Source: Trichosporon coremiiforme (Eukaryota > Basidiomycota > Tremellomycetes > Trichosporonales > Trichosporonaceae). Taken from it: a DNA stretch of 64,000 nt. How positions within the stretch are numbered: position 1 is the first letter of the stretch; each line of letters starts with the position of its first letter. A model generated the notes under the pieces. The model was not told the origin of the DNA. It was given only the letters and a program-made list of their open reading frames with translations, and did no database searches. Below, in pieces: positions 31,779-44,072 of this stretch. The translations under genes were made by a program, and so were the position numbers. The stretch lies in the NCBI GenBank assembly GCA_039545355.1, contig BCJJ01000007.1, positions 1,364,001 to 1,428,000 of the forward strand, in the 5' to 3' direction.

Positions 31779-33151
31779 TCGCATCGCACCAAGACGTAGA
31801 AAGCAGTAATTTTCAGAAGGCTCTGTGAAGCATTGAAGAAGAGACAGTAAGCCGGAATGGCCTCAGAAGTAACAGATGAATGAAGTGACCATCACTGCTT
31901 TGCACAGAACGCATCCGCTCGAGAGACAGGGCAAGCGAGTGACTGCCCGACTCCATTGCCGGCGGCATCGGTGCATGACATGGCGCTGGCCAGTGAGATG
32001 GCGTGGGTGTCAGCGAATCTGACGGGCAGGGGACGAATGAGCGTCGAGGAGTGGGATCAGGAACTGACCTACGCTGCTTGCTTATGGCACCCGACGGCCA
32101 CTCAGCTCAATGGATCGAGGTGCCGGGCTTCCGCAATTGCTGACCAGCGCACAGTCTAGGATAGATGTTTTACTGCGACCGCTTCTTCACAGCGATGTTG
32201 TGATGGCCGAGAGGAGGGCGACATGGCGTTGGTTAGGCAGTCCGTCTGTGTCTGCGCCCTCGTGCCTTTAACAGCAACCAGCCTCCTAGCTCACCAATCT
32301 CATCTAACGTATGGTGCTCGATTTAGGTGCCACGCACGGCGTACATGGTAGGGAGAGTGACTGCCGGAGCGCTAGTGCCAGGACTGGTGATGCGTCCGTG
32401 GCCCCAGAGTCAGTTGATCAGTGACCTGGTCCTCAACAGGAGCTCCTGTTGCATCCATCCATCGGAACTGGAGACCTTGAGGGCTCATCCTGCTATGTCT
32501 CAGCTGGTAGGGCATTGGTCAATCCATGCCCACTTTTATTCAAGGAGACTAGGAGAGCTGAGTGTGGGGCCGTCCGTGTTCTTGGCCGCTGGTAGACCAA
32601 TATGTCGCCGACGCCGTCAGTCGAAGACGAATGCAAGCGTCGAGCATTGGTGGCTGCAATCCACACGAGATCTGGCTTATCTGGCTCGCCGGCATCGGTG
32701 AGATGAAAATCAACCGTAAGTACAGCTGTGAAGCGAGTATACTGGATCTGGGGACAGCCGAAGCTTGACGTCGAGAAGAAATCAGTCACTGCACTTTCTT
32801 CTCCACAACGCTCTCCGTCCTTCCGCCGCCGAAACACAGCAAGCAGCCTGACTGATATCGGCGAGTTAGTCACCCGCACTCACCTTCCCGGCAGACAAGA
32901 GAGCCGGCGCACGGACCCGCGAGGTTAATCTCGGCTATGGGCGAGGAATTTAGGTAACTATCGTATGCGGGTTTATGATGCATGCGGGTGTTTTCTTCTG
33001 CTCTACTCCTGCTCCCCCTATGACAGCTAAGATGATTTATCAAGAACTGGCCTCTCTTACGGAGAAGCCTGCCTCGCTCGCCTCGCTCACTCGCGTGCTT
33101 ACTTGCGCTCGCTGGCTCGCGCGGCTTAAAGCAGCTCGACTTACTCGCCGC
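31779..33151. other. Convergent intergenic region
   Basis: 1.37 kb between the B12D-like gene and the 3' end of adenylate kinase. No gene supported. A tRNA-like fragment near 32490 is discussed among the rejected items. Confidence 0.5.
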
Positions 33152-34354
<1,203 letters not shown>

Positions 34355-35006
34355 TTTTGTTTGTGTGAGAGATGTGCAGAAGCAGATGATAACAGCAGCA
34401 AGAAGAGGGTGGTTCGGCTCGGCGGGGGTCTCTCGGACAAATGTCTCACTCTCGTCTCTCGTTCGCGCGTGCTCTCCCCCACACCGGAAATGACGATCGC
34501 CTGTACCTCGCATAAGTCGCCCGCGCCTCGTACGCCCGCACGACTAACGCCGAGTAAGCCGCACCTATTCTGACCTTAAGTCGACCACGCGATATCACGT
34601 GATACCATGGCTGCAAACCTCCACATCGGCGACCGTGTGAAAGCGTAAGCGAGACTGGAATGACTGACCGCCGGGCGAGAATCCACCGGGCCGTTTATCG
34701 GCCTGCAGGCACAAGCGTCATCGCTCGGCATCCACCGACGCTAGCTGTCGACCGCCGGTCATGGCTCCCCGGGCTTGGGGAGCTTATTTTCGTCCAGACC
34801 GATGCAAACGATATCAGCTTTATCGCAACTACTTATCTACAGCTCTGAGCAGGGTTGACCTCCAACTCATCGCTCAACTCACTCTCTCGCTTCAGCTGAC
34901 GAACGGCTGAAAGACAGCCATACTACACCGCATCGGCGCTCGAGCGCTCGACTTGGCTCGCGCCACCCAACGTCTCCCTCGTTACCCTCCTCTCCGTCAC
35001 ATCACA
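34355..35006. promoter_or_regulatory. Divergent promoter region (adenylate kinase / hydrolase)
   Basis: 652 bp between divergently transcribed genes, pyrimidine-rich on the sense strand near each start. It contains both leaders. No further motif identified. Confidence 0.45.
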
Positions 35007-36617
35007 ATGGCGGCCACATCAACAGCACCCCCGAGCGCGCTCGACGCTCCCTCCGCTACGCCCTCGGCTAGCTCCTCAACGACGCACATTCCCGAACCCG
35101 GAGACATCCCGGGCGACTTCAAGTCTTCCCTCGTAGCATGGTGGTCCTCGAACGGATACCGCGACGCTCGTCTGGCCGAGGAGCGTCTCCTGCGCAAGAT
35201 GCCTTTCTACACTCCCTCTCTGCGCCCCGAATCCAAGAGCTGGTTCTGGAACTATGCCTCCAGTGCTTCGCTCCCCAATGAGACGGAGGACACGCCAGAA
35301 CAGGGCACCGGACTCGTGGCGAGGGTGAGGAAGGTGTTCGTCCCGACCCCGGACCCGCATGCCGCCCCTCCCCGCCCCGATATCCCCGCCGCCTCTGACG
35401 TCGAGTCTGTCTCTAGCGGAGGCAGCAGCAAGGCGGCGAAGCGCCTCAGCCACGTCCTGCACCACGACAAGACAAAGAAGGGAGACTACATCAACACGCT
35501 CGAGTTCAGCAGTTCCCAGACCGCCGGTTCTCGTGAGGCCGTAGTCGTACTGCACGGGTATGGTGCAGCGCAGGGATTCTTCTTCAAGAACTGGGCGTCC
35601 GTCTCGCGCTCAGCGGCCAACACGGGGCGGAGGACGTTCTTCCTCGACTGGCTGGGCATGGGTCTCTCCTCGCGCCCGAGCTCGCACCTGCTGTCCTCGA
35701 AACAGCACTCTGTCGAATCGAGGGTAGCGACGGCGGAGCACTTCTTCCTCGACTCGCTCGAGAACTGGCGCCGCCAAGAAGGGATCGACAAGATGCTCCT
35801 CGTCGGCCACTCGCTCGGCGGATACCTGAGCACAGCCTACGCGAAGCGGCATCCGGACCGTGTCTCTGCTTTGGTGTTGCTGTCCCCCGTCGGATTCCCG
35901 CACAACCCGGACGGATCGACCAAGCCCCTCCCTGTCGGCGTGGAGGGGAAGAAGGTTGACGGCATCGTCCACGCCTCTTCTGAGGGTGCCGAGGCGGCCG
36001 TACACCAGGAACTGGGCGCGGACCAGGCCGACCTCAAGCGTACCACCTCCACTGGCCCCGCGATGGACGCGAGCAACGACGACCACATCAAGGGCGAGGC
36101 GCGGCAGTGGCGCCAGGAGTCGCCCAGCACGTATCGCAAGATCGCGACCCGCTCCATCCTCTGGGCTTGGGAACGTGGTCTCTCCCCATTCTCCCTCATG
36201 CGTTCTCTCGGTCCGTGGGGCCCGCTCCTCGTGGGCAAGTACACCATGCGCCGGTTCAGTGCCCAGGACCCTGATGACATCCGCGCCCTCCACGCATACA
36301 TCTACGGCGTCACCGCCATGCGCGGGAGTGGGGAGTACTGCATCTCCCACCTCCTCGCTCCGGGCGCGTATGCGCGCATGCCCCTCGTTGAGCGTATCGC
36401 CGGCCTGAAGGTACCCGTTACGTTCGCCTACGGCGACAATGACTGGATGGACGTGAAGGGCGGCAACGACGCGCAGGAGAGGATGAGGGAGGCGGGCAAC
36501 TCGGAAGTCAAGGTCAAGATTGTCTCGGGGGCTGGGCATCATCTCTACCTCGACAATCCGGAGGAGACGAACGAGGTCATCGACCAGGCTATCAGGGCGG
36601 TTCCCAACCGTGGGTAG
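35007..36617 (+). CDS. Alpha/beta hydrolase, ABHD5/ICT1/CLD1-like
   Basis: Single exon, 536 residues; the start is the ATG in context atcacaATGg. The core fold is complete: oxyanion strand HGYGAAQG at 183-190, nucleophile elbow GHSLGG at 267-272 with Ser269, acid in YGDNDWMD around 477-479, and histidine at GAGHHLYLD around 511-512. HHLYLD also matches the HX4D acyltransferase motif found in this subfamily. Yeast relatives Cld1 and Ict1 are a cardiolipin phospholipase and a lysophosphatidic acid acyltransferase at mitochondria or lipid droplets. Fungal and animal members of the group share the GHH-x-Y pattern. A Ser/Ala-rich N-terminus and a ~45-residue insertion after VLLSPVGFP are present. 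The exact lipid substrate is unknown. Confidence 0.87.
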   Translation: MAATSTAPPSALDAPSATPSASSSTTHIPEPGDIPGDFKSSLVAWWSSNGYRDARLAEERLLRKMPFYTPSLRPESKSWFWNYASSASLPNETEDTPEQGTGLVARVRKVFVPTPDPHAAPPRPDIPAASDVESVSSGGSSKAAKRLSHVLHHDKTKKGDYINTLEFSSSQTAGSREAVVVLHGYGAAQGFFFKNWASVSRSAANTGRRTFFLDWLGMGLSSRPSSHLLSSKQHSVESRVATAEHFFLDSLENWRRQEGIDKMLLVGHSLGGYLSTAYAKRHPDRVSALVLLSPVGFPHNPDGSTKPLPVGVEGKKVDGIVHASSEGAEAAVHQELGADQADLKRTTSTGPAMDASNDDHIKGEARQWRQESPSTYRKIATRSILWAWERGLSPFSLMRSLGPWGPLLVGKYTMRRFSAQDPDDIRALHAYIYGVTAMRGSGEYCISHLLAPGAYARMPLVERIAGLKVPVTFAYGDNDWMDVKGGNDAQERMREAGNSEVKVKIVSGAGHHLYLDNPEETNEVIDQAIRAVPNRG

Positions 36618-36822
36618 TAGATGGGAGAGCGATTCGGGGACGTCGTAGACTTTAGACACTTGTAGACTTGTTTCGTTACTGTTAATGCTAGATTTGTGAT
36701 ATTACAACACATCGCATCGGGTACTAGATTACGCTGTACTCAAGACTACTGGGAGGTCTACTCGGCTCACTCATATCCTCTCTACTAAGACGCACGGCGG
36801 CAGCACACCTCGCTCCGCTCGC

Positions 36823-38457
36823 CTAGGCAACCTCCTCCATCTCCTCATCTTCCTCCTCCGCCTCAGCCTCCGCATCCCCATCAACCCCGCCCTCGCGCCA
36901 CAAGCGAACCATCTCATGCGCCATCCACGGCCGCTTCTCAAGCGCCTTGGCGATATTGGGCCCGAAGGTTTCCTCCAGCATGGTCATGCTGGGCAAGGGG
37001 GGGATCTGGCTACTGTCGGCGGGCTTCTTCTCGATGATGCTTCCCAGAGCCCTGAAGGTCGCCTTCATCAGCCCCGTCTTGGACTTGCGTCCGTCACCTG
37101 GGTAGAGCGACACGACCAGACCGTCGATGACGGCCAGACCCTCGCCGCGCTTGCCCCACAGCGTTGAGCGGACGGATTGAGGGCCAAGAGCGCTGATGCC
37201 CAGCACAGCTCCCTCGTATCGGCCTGCTGGGGGGTGGTCGGCGCCAAGGGGAGAGGGGAAAGGGGGCGCCTGAAGCGCCTTCGTGAGCGTTGACAGGAGA
37301 CGTGGGATGAGACCCGGATACGTCGCTGCGTACTGCGACACCAGCTTGGCGAGCACGTCCGAGGCGCGAGAGCGCAAGTCGAATGGAGACGGTCCGGGCC
37401 CTGTGACGGGGTGCGGGCCGAGCGGGACGGTCAGGAGGATACTGAGCAGAGGGCCGAGGAACTGGTGCAGCTGTTTGTCAGCTTGTGCCCTTCGGCGTTC
37501 AAAGCGGATGGACGCGGCAGGCGAGCGCACCCCTGCAGACTACTCACATACGGCTCGACGAAGAGCACGTCGTTGTCGAGAATAGCCTCGACGACGTCGA
37601 TGAGGCACCCGATCGTACCCGTCGCGCCCATGAGGCACTTGGTGATGCTCTCGCTGACCCAGCGGATGAGGTACGCAAGCACGCCGGCAACGGCCGCGTC
37701 GCTGCGCACACTCGCGAGCGCGGCAAGACGATGCCGCTCCGCCTCGGGGAAGGCATGTGCCGTCGACCCCGGCGCAGGGTTGCCAGGCAGCTGGGCCAGC
37801 GCCGCCGTACTCGGCACAAGGGCAGCAGTGAGGCGGGAGAAGTACAGCTGCAGTTCTGTTGTGAGGTGCGTCTTCGCGTTCTGCCTAAGCGCCGCAGAGC
37901 CAGTGGTGGGCTGCGGCCGCGTGGGGCCAGATCGTGCCGTCGGAGCGGGGTTCTCGGGAATCGCGGGCTGCACACCCTCGACAGCGAGCCAGTGCGCCTT
38001 CCACTTCACGCCAGCACTGTTCGCGAGCGCAGGAGGGAGGGGCTCCTTCAGATATGTCGCAAAGTCGATCTCGTCGTCGATCTCGTGATAGAGTTGTCCG
38101 GCGGGACCCTGCGATCCACCGGGGACGGGGACGGCGTGGAATGGCGCCTGAGGCAATGGTCGCGGAGGAACAATCACTGGCTCAACCGACAGAGCCTCCA
38201 TCGCATGCTCCACGTCCTCGGGAAGCAGGGTTGTTCGTTTTCCGTGCACCATAAACTTCTTCGCCTCCTGCAGGAGAAAGTGGAGGCGGTACTCGACATC
38301 ACCGGCGAGCAGGTCTGCCGCCCCGGGGCCGAGGGGGTCGAGAGGGAGAGACTGGTGCACCTCCTGCACGTTAGCTACAGCCAGCAAAGTACGTAGCTCG
38401 GGTACGCACCTGAACCGACTCGGAGGGGTAGATTCCCATCACCGCTGGGGAAGGCAT
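36823..38457 (-). CDS. TAF6: TFIID/SAGA subunit TAF6
   Basis: Exons on the complement (38410-38457, 37548-38363, 36823-37470) give 503 residues, all phase 0. Residues 1-80 form the histone fold (MGIYPSESVQEV, DVEYRLHFLLQEAKKFM, LLPEDVEHAMEALSVEP), which pairs with TAF9. A linker (FATYLKEPLPPAL) leads to the HEAT-repeat domain (VAGVLAYLIRWVSESI, LLSILLTVPLGP, LISRLLSTLTKAL-like repeats). The last 25 residues are almost all acidic. TAF6 is a structural subunit of TFIID and, in fungi, SAGA. The first intron (GTGCGT donor) is 46 nt and separates 16 residues from the rest. Confidence 0.94.
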
Positions 38458-38659
38458 GGTGGATGGGTGCTTTTGTTGTTGTGACGAAGAGTTGGAGGAT
38501 CACCTTGAACGCGCTCATGTCATTGATCTCGTGAAACAACACTGGCGACGGAACCAAATTGCTGGGTCGGCACCATGTCCGTTGTCAGTATTATGACGTC
38601 CGCACTTCGACGTCCGAAACATGCACGAGATGGCTTACGAGTAGAGTACAGATGCATGC

Positions 38660-40000
38660 TTAAGGTCTAGAGGTCCAGTAGTCCCCGGGTATTCTTCTAT
38701 ATTCCTCCTCATCGCTCCGGCGCTCCTCACCGCTGCGCCTTTCGTCGCTGTCTCGGCGGTCTCCCCGCTCGTCCGCCCCGTCCTCTTCCCGCACACGAGT
38801 CGACACGGCCTCTTCCCGTTCACGGAGAACAGCCGTTAGAGCAGCTAAACGCTGTGCGCTCGTGCTTTGGCTCGGGTCGATCCGCTCTTGCGCCTGCGCT
38901 AACGCTGCTGCTAAGGCCTGCAGGCGGTTCTGCGCTTCGCGGGGAGTCACCGGCGGCGTGCTTGCCGGTGTGCCGCCCGTCGTAAGGCGGGTCGGATTTG
39001 GCGCTGGCAGGCGGCAGATGAGATTGACGAAGTGATATAGGCTGAGCGTGAAAATGAGAGGGACTCCGGTCCGCGGGTTTCGGACGCGCGAACCGGCGTG
39101 AAACACTCGCTTGTCCGACGACGCTGTTCGTCAGCTTAGAGGCAACAGTTCAACTCACAACTAGGCTCGACCTCCTCGTCCTCTTCTTCAAGCCAAACTT
39201 CGTTCTCGTCCGTGGTGACGTTCTGATATCTGGGACCCTTCCCCATCCGGCGCTGACGGAACTGCTCGCCAGCCTCCACATCCACGTCGTCATCGGCGAT
39301 CGGTGGCGGCGCATCTGGCGGCAACAGCAGATCGTCATACGGGAACAAGTCGGACTTGGGGAGGGTGGGGGTGAAGTTGACGACGTAGCACACGGCCACG
39401 GTCACGAGTTGCACGAAGTAAATGAGAAGGTCGAGCAGAAGGATGCGAGTTAGTGACGCTGGGTTGGCTGCGGGATCAGCACCTAGGTCGACTACTGAGG
39501 TGGCGAACTTACCTTGGCCCACGAAGTCCAGGAAGACGCCCTTCGTCCCGTTCATACCGCTAGAGAAATCGAGATAGTGGAAGAGCGCCGCGACCGCATT
39601 CATAACTGTCACCAGGGAAAACAGAGCGAAAAGGCTGCGTGTCGGCTGGATAATGGGAGGAGCCCGAATTTCTAGTTGTCAGCCGCGGTGGTCATCAAGC
39701 TGCGCTCACGTATTTGTGACAGCAGGCGGAACACGAGGATGATTGTGTTCGGAGTGTACAGGTGCTGCATAAATGACAGGGCCTGCATAGTCGTCGAGAG
39801 CTGAAGGTCAGCAGTGCTCTTTGTGAGTTTCGGTTCGACAGCAGCTGGTTCATGTCCGTGCGTTGCCGCCGGGCATGGTCAGAGTCATACTCGCCAGCTC
39901 CCGCCTATGCGACACACCGCTGGCCCACCGAGAGCTGTAGCGACGGATGAAGAACACTCACTTGGGCCACTACATGGCGTCGCTGTGGTGAGTACACCAT
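38660..40000 (-). CDS. DUF1746 membrane protein
   Basis: Four exons on the complement (39962-40000, 39710-39800, 39159-39671, 38660-39123) give 368 residues. The N-terminus (YSPQRRHVVAQLSTTMQAL, then TPNTIILVFRLLSQ) and the helices LFALFSLVTVMNAVAALFH, FLDFVGQG and RILLLDLLIYFVQLVTV match the fungal DUF1746 pattern of three to four transmembrane helices with an F-x-G-Q turn. The C-terminal half is soluble and charged: an acidic LEEEDEEVEP, then an Arg/Glu-rich tail. In other fungi, DUF1746 proteins have been tied to Golgi/endosomal ubiquitin-ligase assemblies; I recall that link only loosely. The start is placed at 40000 because only this join gives the family's conserved first helix in frame. 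Confidence 0.75.
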
Positions 40001-40395
40001 GGTTCGGGGCTCAGGCGGCCAAAGCCGTGAGTCGTGGATGCGCTAGAGGTCGCTGGGAGCCGATATTGTCTAGGCTTCTGGCATGGTCCTCGTCGTTGGA
40101 ACCCGCGAACGTCGATGCAGGCTCTTCCGCAGCCTTCAAGTATCGTTCTGGCGGGGAGGAGAGCGTTTGTGAAGGGAGTAGATGACGAGGTGGAAATATA
40201 GATGTGATGAGCTGGATTAGTGACGAGTCGCAGGTGCGCCGCCGAGTGAGTTGCCTCCGTCGATCGCCGCCGGCGCGTTTTGGCGCAGCAACAACAACAA
40301 CCGTCAACTCTGTGTTGCTTGCCCTCCACCTTTCCTCCACTCCGACTCACCACTCCTCACACTGTCTTTCTGGCATCGTATAATGCGTTCATAGC
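40001..40395. promoter_or_regulatory. Divergent promoter region (DUF1746 / SCM3)
   Basis: 395 bp between two divergent start codons. The SCM3 leader is pyrimidine-rich and CAA-rich. No known factor site recognised. Confidence 0.45.
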
Positions 40396-43300
40396 ATGTC
40401 GGCCGTCCCTTCAGACCCCGAGGGGCGGCCCATCGACGAGCCCATCGTTGCACCCATTCCCGACCCCCCTACCGAACCTCCTGCCCCCGCCCCCGCCCCC
40501 GCCCCTGCACCCGCCGCTCCGACGCGTCCACTCAGCCGCAATGTCACGCCGCACCTCAGCAGCGAGGAGGTCAACGCCTTGCGCCAGGCCAGCTTCGCAA
40601 AGCTTTTCGAAAGGTGGAACGGCATCTCGCACAAGTATGGCATGATCGCACCGGAGGAAGACGACGAAATCGACCTCATCACCGGCGAGATTACGTGTGA
40701 TAGGGGAAGAATAAGAGCGTTGAAAACACGCGCCTTCGCTCACGAGCTTCCATTCGTCGATGGAGACGATGACGATGACGACGACGATGGCGATGATGAG
40801 GAAGACGAAGGAGACGACTCCGACACGCCCATGCCTCCTCAAGAAGAGGACGCTACTCCCGAACCCGAACTACGAATTGGCAACGAGGAAGGTCATCCCC
40901 TGTTGCAGGAGCAACCGTGGACAGCCGAGGATGACCGAGATCTCGAAGAGTTTATGAAGGTTGAACGTATGCGACGAATCGCCACTGGCGAGGTCGCTGA
41001 CGACGACGCATCTCTTCCTCCTGAACTCGACTTATCAAGCGTGAACATGGGCCCAGGGCAGATGGACGTTATCGCCATGCTTGTTCGACGAGAGGTGGAA
41101 CGTATGCTAGGTGGCGGTGGTCTTCAACCCACCCCACCCCTTCCTCATGCAACTGCACCGGCTACTGCCGCCGGAACGTTTGCTGCGAGCACCTCTCATA
41201 TGCCGCAACCAGACACTGTCAATGTATCATCCTCAAGTGCAGAGGCTTCGGCTGTGGCCAAACACCGCCAGGTCGAGCGCACCGCATCTGTAAGCTGTCT
41301 TCACCTTTCCGGAGCTAATGCCAGCTTCCACGAACCCCGACGCCCGATCATCTCATTGCCCGATCGACTTCGCTCCCGAGCATTCCCTCGGCGCTCAGGA
41401 ACGGTTCTACCCCAAGACCAGCTCGTTTATCCTTGAGTGCTTCGAAGGTCCGATTTGCAGATGAGGCCGCAGAGACTACCCGGGGCGGCCAGGACTCTCC
41501 TCTCTCTCACTCAGAAGCGAAGGGAAAGAGCAGAATGGCCGGCGAGCGCCCTGCAGAGGACGCCCCGCATCGCCGACAGAGTGCTCCGCCACCGCGCTCG
41601 CGTCTCAGTGTTGAGATCACTCGCAAGGAGCGACCAGCAAGTGATGGAGAGGCCGAGGGAAAAAATGCCTCACCGTCTCCGATGAACCCCGCCGATATCC
41701 CCAGGATACGGCGCAAGCGCAAAAATCCTGACGAGGATGGCCCCAGGGCGAGGTACACACCATCGAACGTGTATCTCAAGTCGCTTTCCTACCACGAAGG
41801 GAAGCTTCGCGAGTGCAAATTCTGCCTCGAATCGGGCGAACCTCGGGCGCGGTATGCCGCGTTGTGCCGGGGGCGTATCGACGAACTGATGTGCCGCTTC
41901 CCGCAAATGACAGAGGAGGAAGTGACGGCTGCAATCGACTACCGCGAAGAGGAAGAAGCCAACTACGAGGCCGCCCAGAAACCGGAAGCAAGGACCAAGA
42001 AGCGCACAAAGCTTGCTCCGCGCGAGAGCGAAGTCGTCACCGAGATTCCGACGTCGTGGCGTCCGCGACCTGGAGACGAGCGCTACTCAATGGCTCCTCA
42101 TCGAGTGCGCGGTGGTTCGTTCAAGCGCTGCAAGTTATGCGTGATCGCTGGTGGAGTTCGAGAGAAGCGCTCCATGTTTTGCATGGGACGCAGCGGATAC
42201 GGGAAGTGCGCGTTCGAGACTGAAGAGCCTTCCGGGTCTTCTGGCGACGAGGAGGAGACGCCTGAGCAGGCTGCCATCAAGCAGATGGAGCACCGCCTGC
42301 TGCGAGCGCAGAATGCCCGGATGGGCAACGTGGCCCGAGTCCTCAAGAAGGAGGAGATCCCCGCTGCTCCGCTGCGCAAGTCCACCACGCCCTACGTTTC
42401 CTACCGCCAACAGTCAACCAGGCCTGGCTTGCCCGCCACCAGAGGACCCAGCAAAGCGCCAGAAGGGGAGGAGCTTAACCCGCGAGCTCCCAACGGTCGC
42501 CTCAAGCCTCGCTGCGGACCTTGCTTGCGTGCTGGCGGCGAGCGGGCAGAGCGAGCGTTCCTCTGTCCGGGAAGCGGTCGACCAAAGTACTGCGAGTATG
42601 CGCCTGGCGCCGTTCCGCTGGATGCCATTGACGGACCTAGCTCAGCGAGCGCGGAGATGGCTGACGAGAAAGAGCCCCTCGCCGAGCTGGAGGTGTGTGC
42701 CGATCCGGAGATCGAATTTATCGTGCAGCAGCAACCGACGACCCCAGCTATGGGCTCGGGCAAGTCCGCGTCAGTCACTCCGGCCTCTGGCAAGAAACCC
42801 GACATTAAAGCGATGCCTGTCGTCAAGCCGAAGATGAAAGAGGCCAAGCTGAATCAACCCAAAAAGGGCAAGAAACGGCCGCGCCATAGCCGACTCGGGA
42901 AGGAGGAGTCCTCCGCGGAAGACTATGAGACGGAGGAGTCTGAGCAGTCGCTGTCCTTTGCCGACTCGGACGAAAGCGCTGACTCATCTGCAAGCGAGGA
43001 CGGCCACGTCGTCCGCCGCTACAACCGCGAGAGCACGGGGTACATGCTTCGGTCTGACGAGTCGCACGACCTGTCGCACGAGTTCTCCGGAACTTTCGAC
43101 GATAACGCCATCGATGCCGCGGATGCCGCGGACGACGAGGACGACGGTATTGATACGTCCATGGAGTCTGCCATGGAGTCGGCCGAGGCAGTCGACCCGC
43201 AGATCCTGCGCAATGTGGTAGCGGGCATGGGCGACTTTGTCCCCCGCCCCAACACGAACAAGTATGCTCCGTACCTCTCCTTCTCCGACGGTGGAGACGG

Positions 43301-43925
43301 GTGGGCGAGCTGTGCTCTATGCGAGACTGCAGGCGGTTCCCGTGCCGAATGCGCCATGTGGTGCTATGGCCGTGATGGCCAGCAGATGTGCCGTCTCAAT
43401 CCCGGCTGGGTATCTCCCGAACGACCACACTCCCGCCGTGGGTCGCAGCGCCCTTCCCCCGTCGACCTTCCGTTCTCGCCGGAACACTCGCCTGATCCCC
43501 TGGAGTCTGACGTCGAGATGGACGATATCGTGCCGATCGGCGAGTTGGCGGTCCACGAGTCGAACGGCGAGACTGAACCCGAACGCGGGGATAGCAGTCT
43601 CGACATCGAGCCCGCCCCCGTCATCCGCCGTTCACCTGTCGTTCACTCCACACCCCCGCCTCGACCTTTGCGCAAGTCCAGCGCCCACGCCCCCAGCCAG
43701 TCACCTCCGCGCATCACGGTCAACGGCTCCCAGCCCCCCAGCACGCAATATCGCGACCCAGTCGCTTTCATCGCGTCCTCTGACCCCGTGCCCTCGTCTT
43801 CACCCCGTAGTGCGGCGTCCTATGCCTCCCCCCTCCCCCGCGCCGCTGACGGGTTGCAAGCCGCCCTGGCCCGCAGCATTCAGCGCGACTACCTCGCTTC
43901 CCCCCGGCAGACACAGCAGACCTAG
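40396..43925 (+). CDS. SCM3: SCM3/HJURP-type CENP-A chaperone with four cysteine repeats
   Basis: Exons 40396-41289 and 41325-43925 (35-nt intron, phase 0) give 1164 residues. Residues about 54-118 carry the Scm3 core: ALRQASFAKLFERW, KYG at 80-82, then DDEIDLITGEI at 89-99 and DRGRIRAL. This helix plus IDL-x-TGEI-x2-D-x-G loop is the CENP-A/H4-binding element. An acidic run follows at about 122-145. The C-terminal two thirds hold four cysteine units starting at about 462, 567, 695 and 961, all with C-x2-C-x13-C-x8-C spacing and a central GG-x-R. They are probably zinc-binding and may contact DNA or kinetochore proteins. The protein would deposit CENP-A at centromeres. It is far larger than yeast Scm3 (223 aa). 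Confidence 0.85.
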
Positions 43926-44072
43926 GCTCTGCTCCAAGAAAATTGTATTTTGATCGGTCCTCTCTTTTCGTATGTAATATTTCCACCATACTTGGCTGCA
44001 AAACTTGGTTGCAATGGTTGCATGGTACAGTTACAACAACAGGAATGCTACAGTGTTACGTGGGCATCTATT

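Noticed and set aside
32480..32530. tRNA-like fragment: tgtctcagctggtagggc followed by a 6-bp hairpin and TTTT
   Set aside because: The A-box-like string is followed directly by a T-arm-like hairpin with no anticodon arm and no acceptor pairing; not a tRNA.
35610..36659. 349-codon minus-strand frame across the hydrolase gene
   Set aside because: Antisense shadow of a clear alpha/beta hydrolase.
37485..38396. 303-codon plus-strand frame opposite TAF6
   Set aside because: TAF6 on the minus strand has the histone fold and phase-consistent introns; this frame has nothing recognisable.
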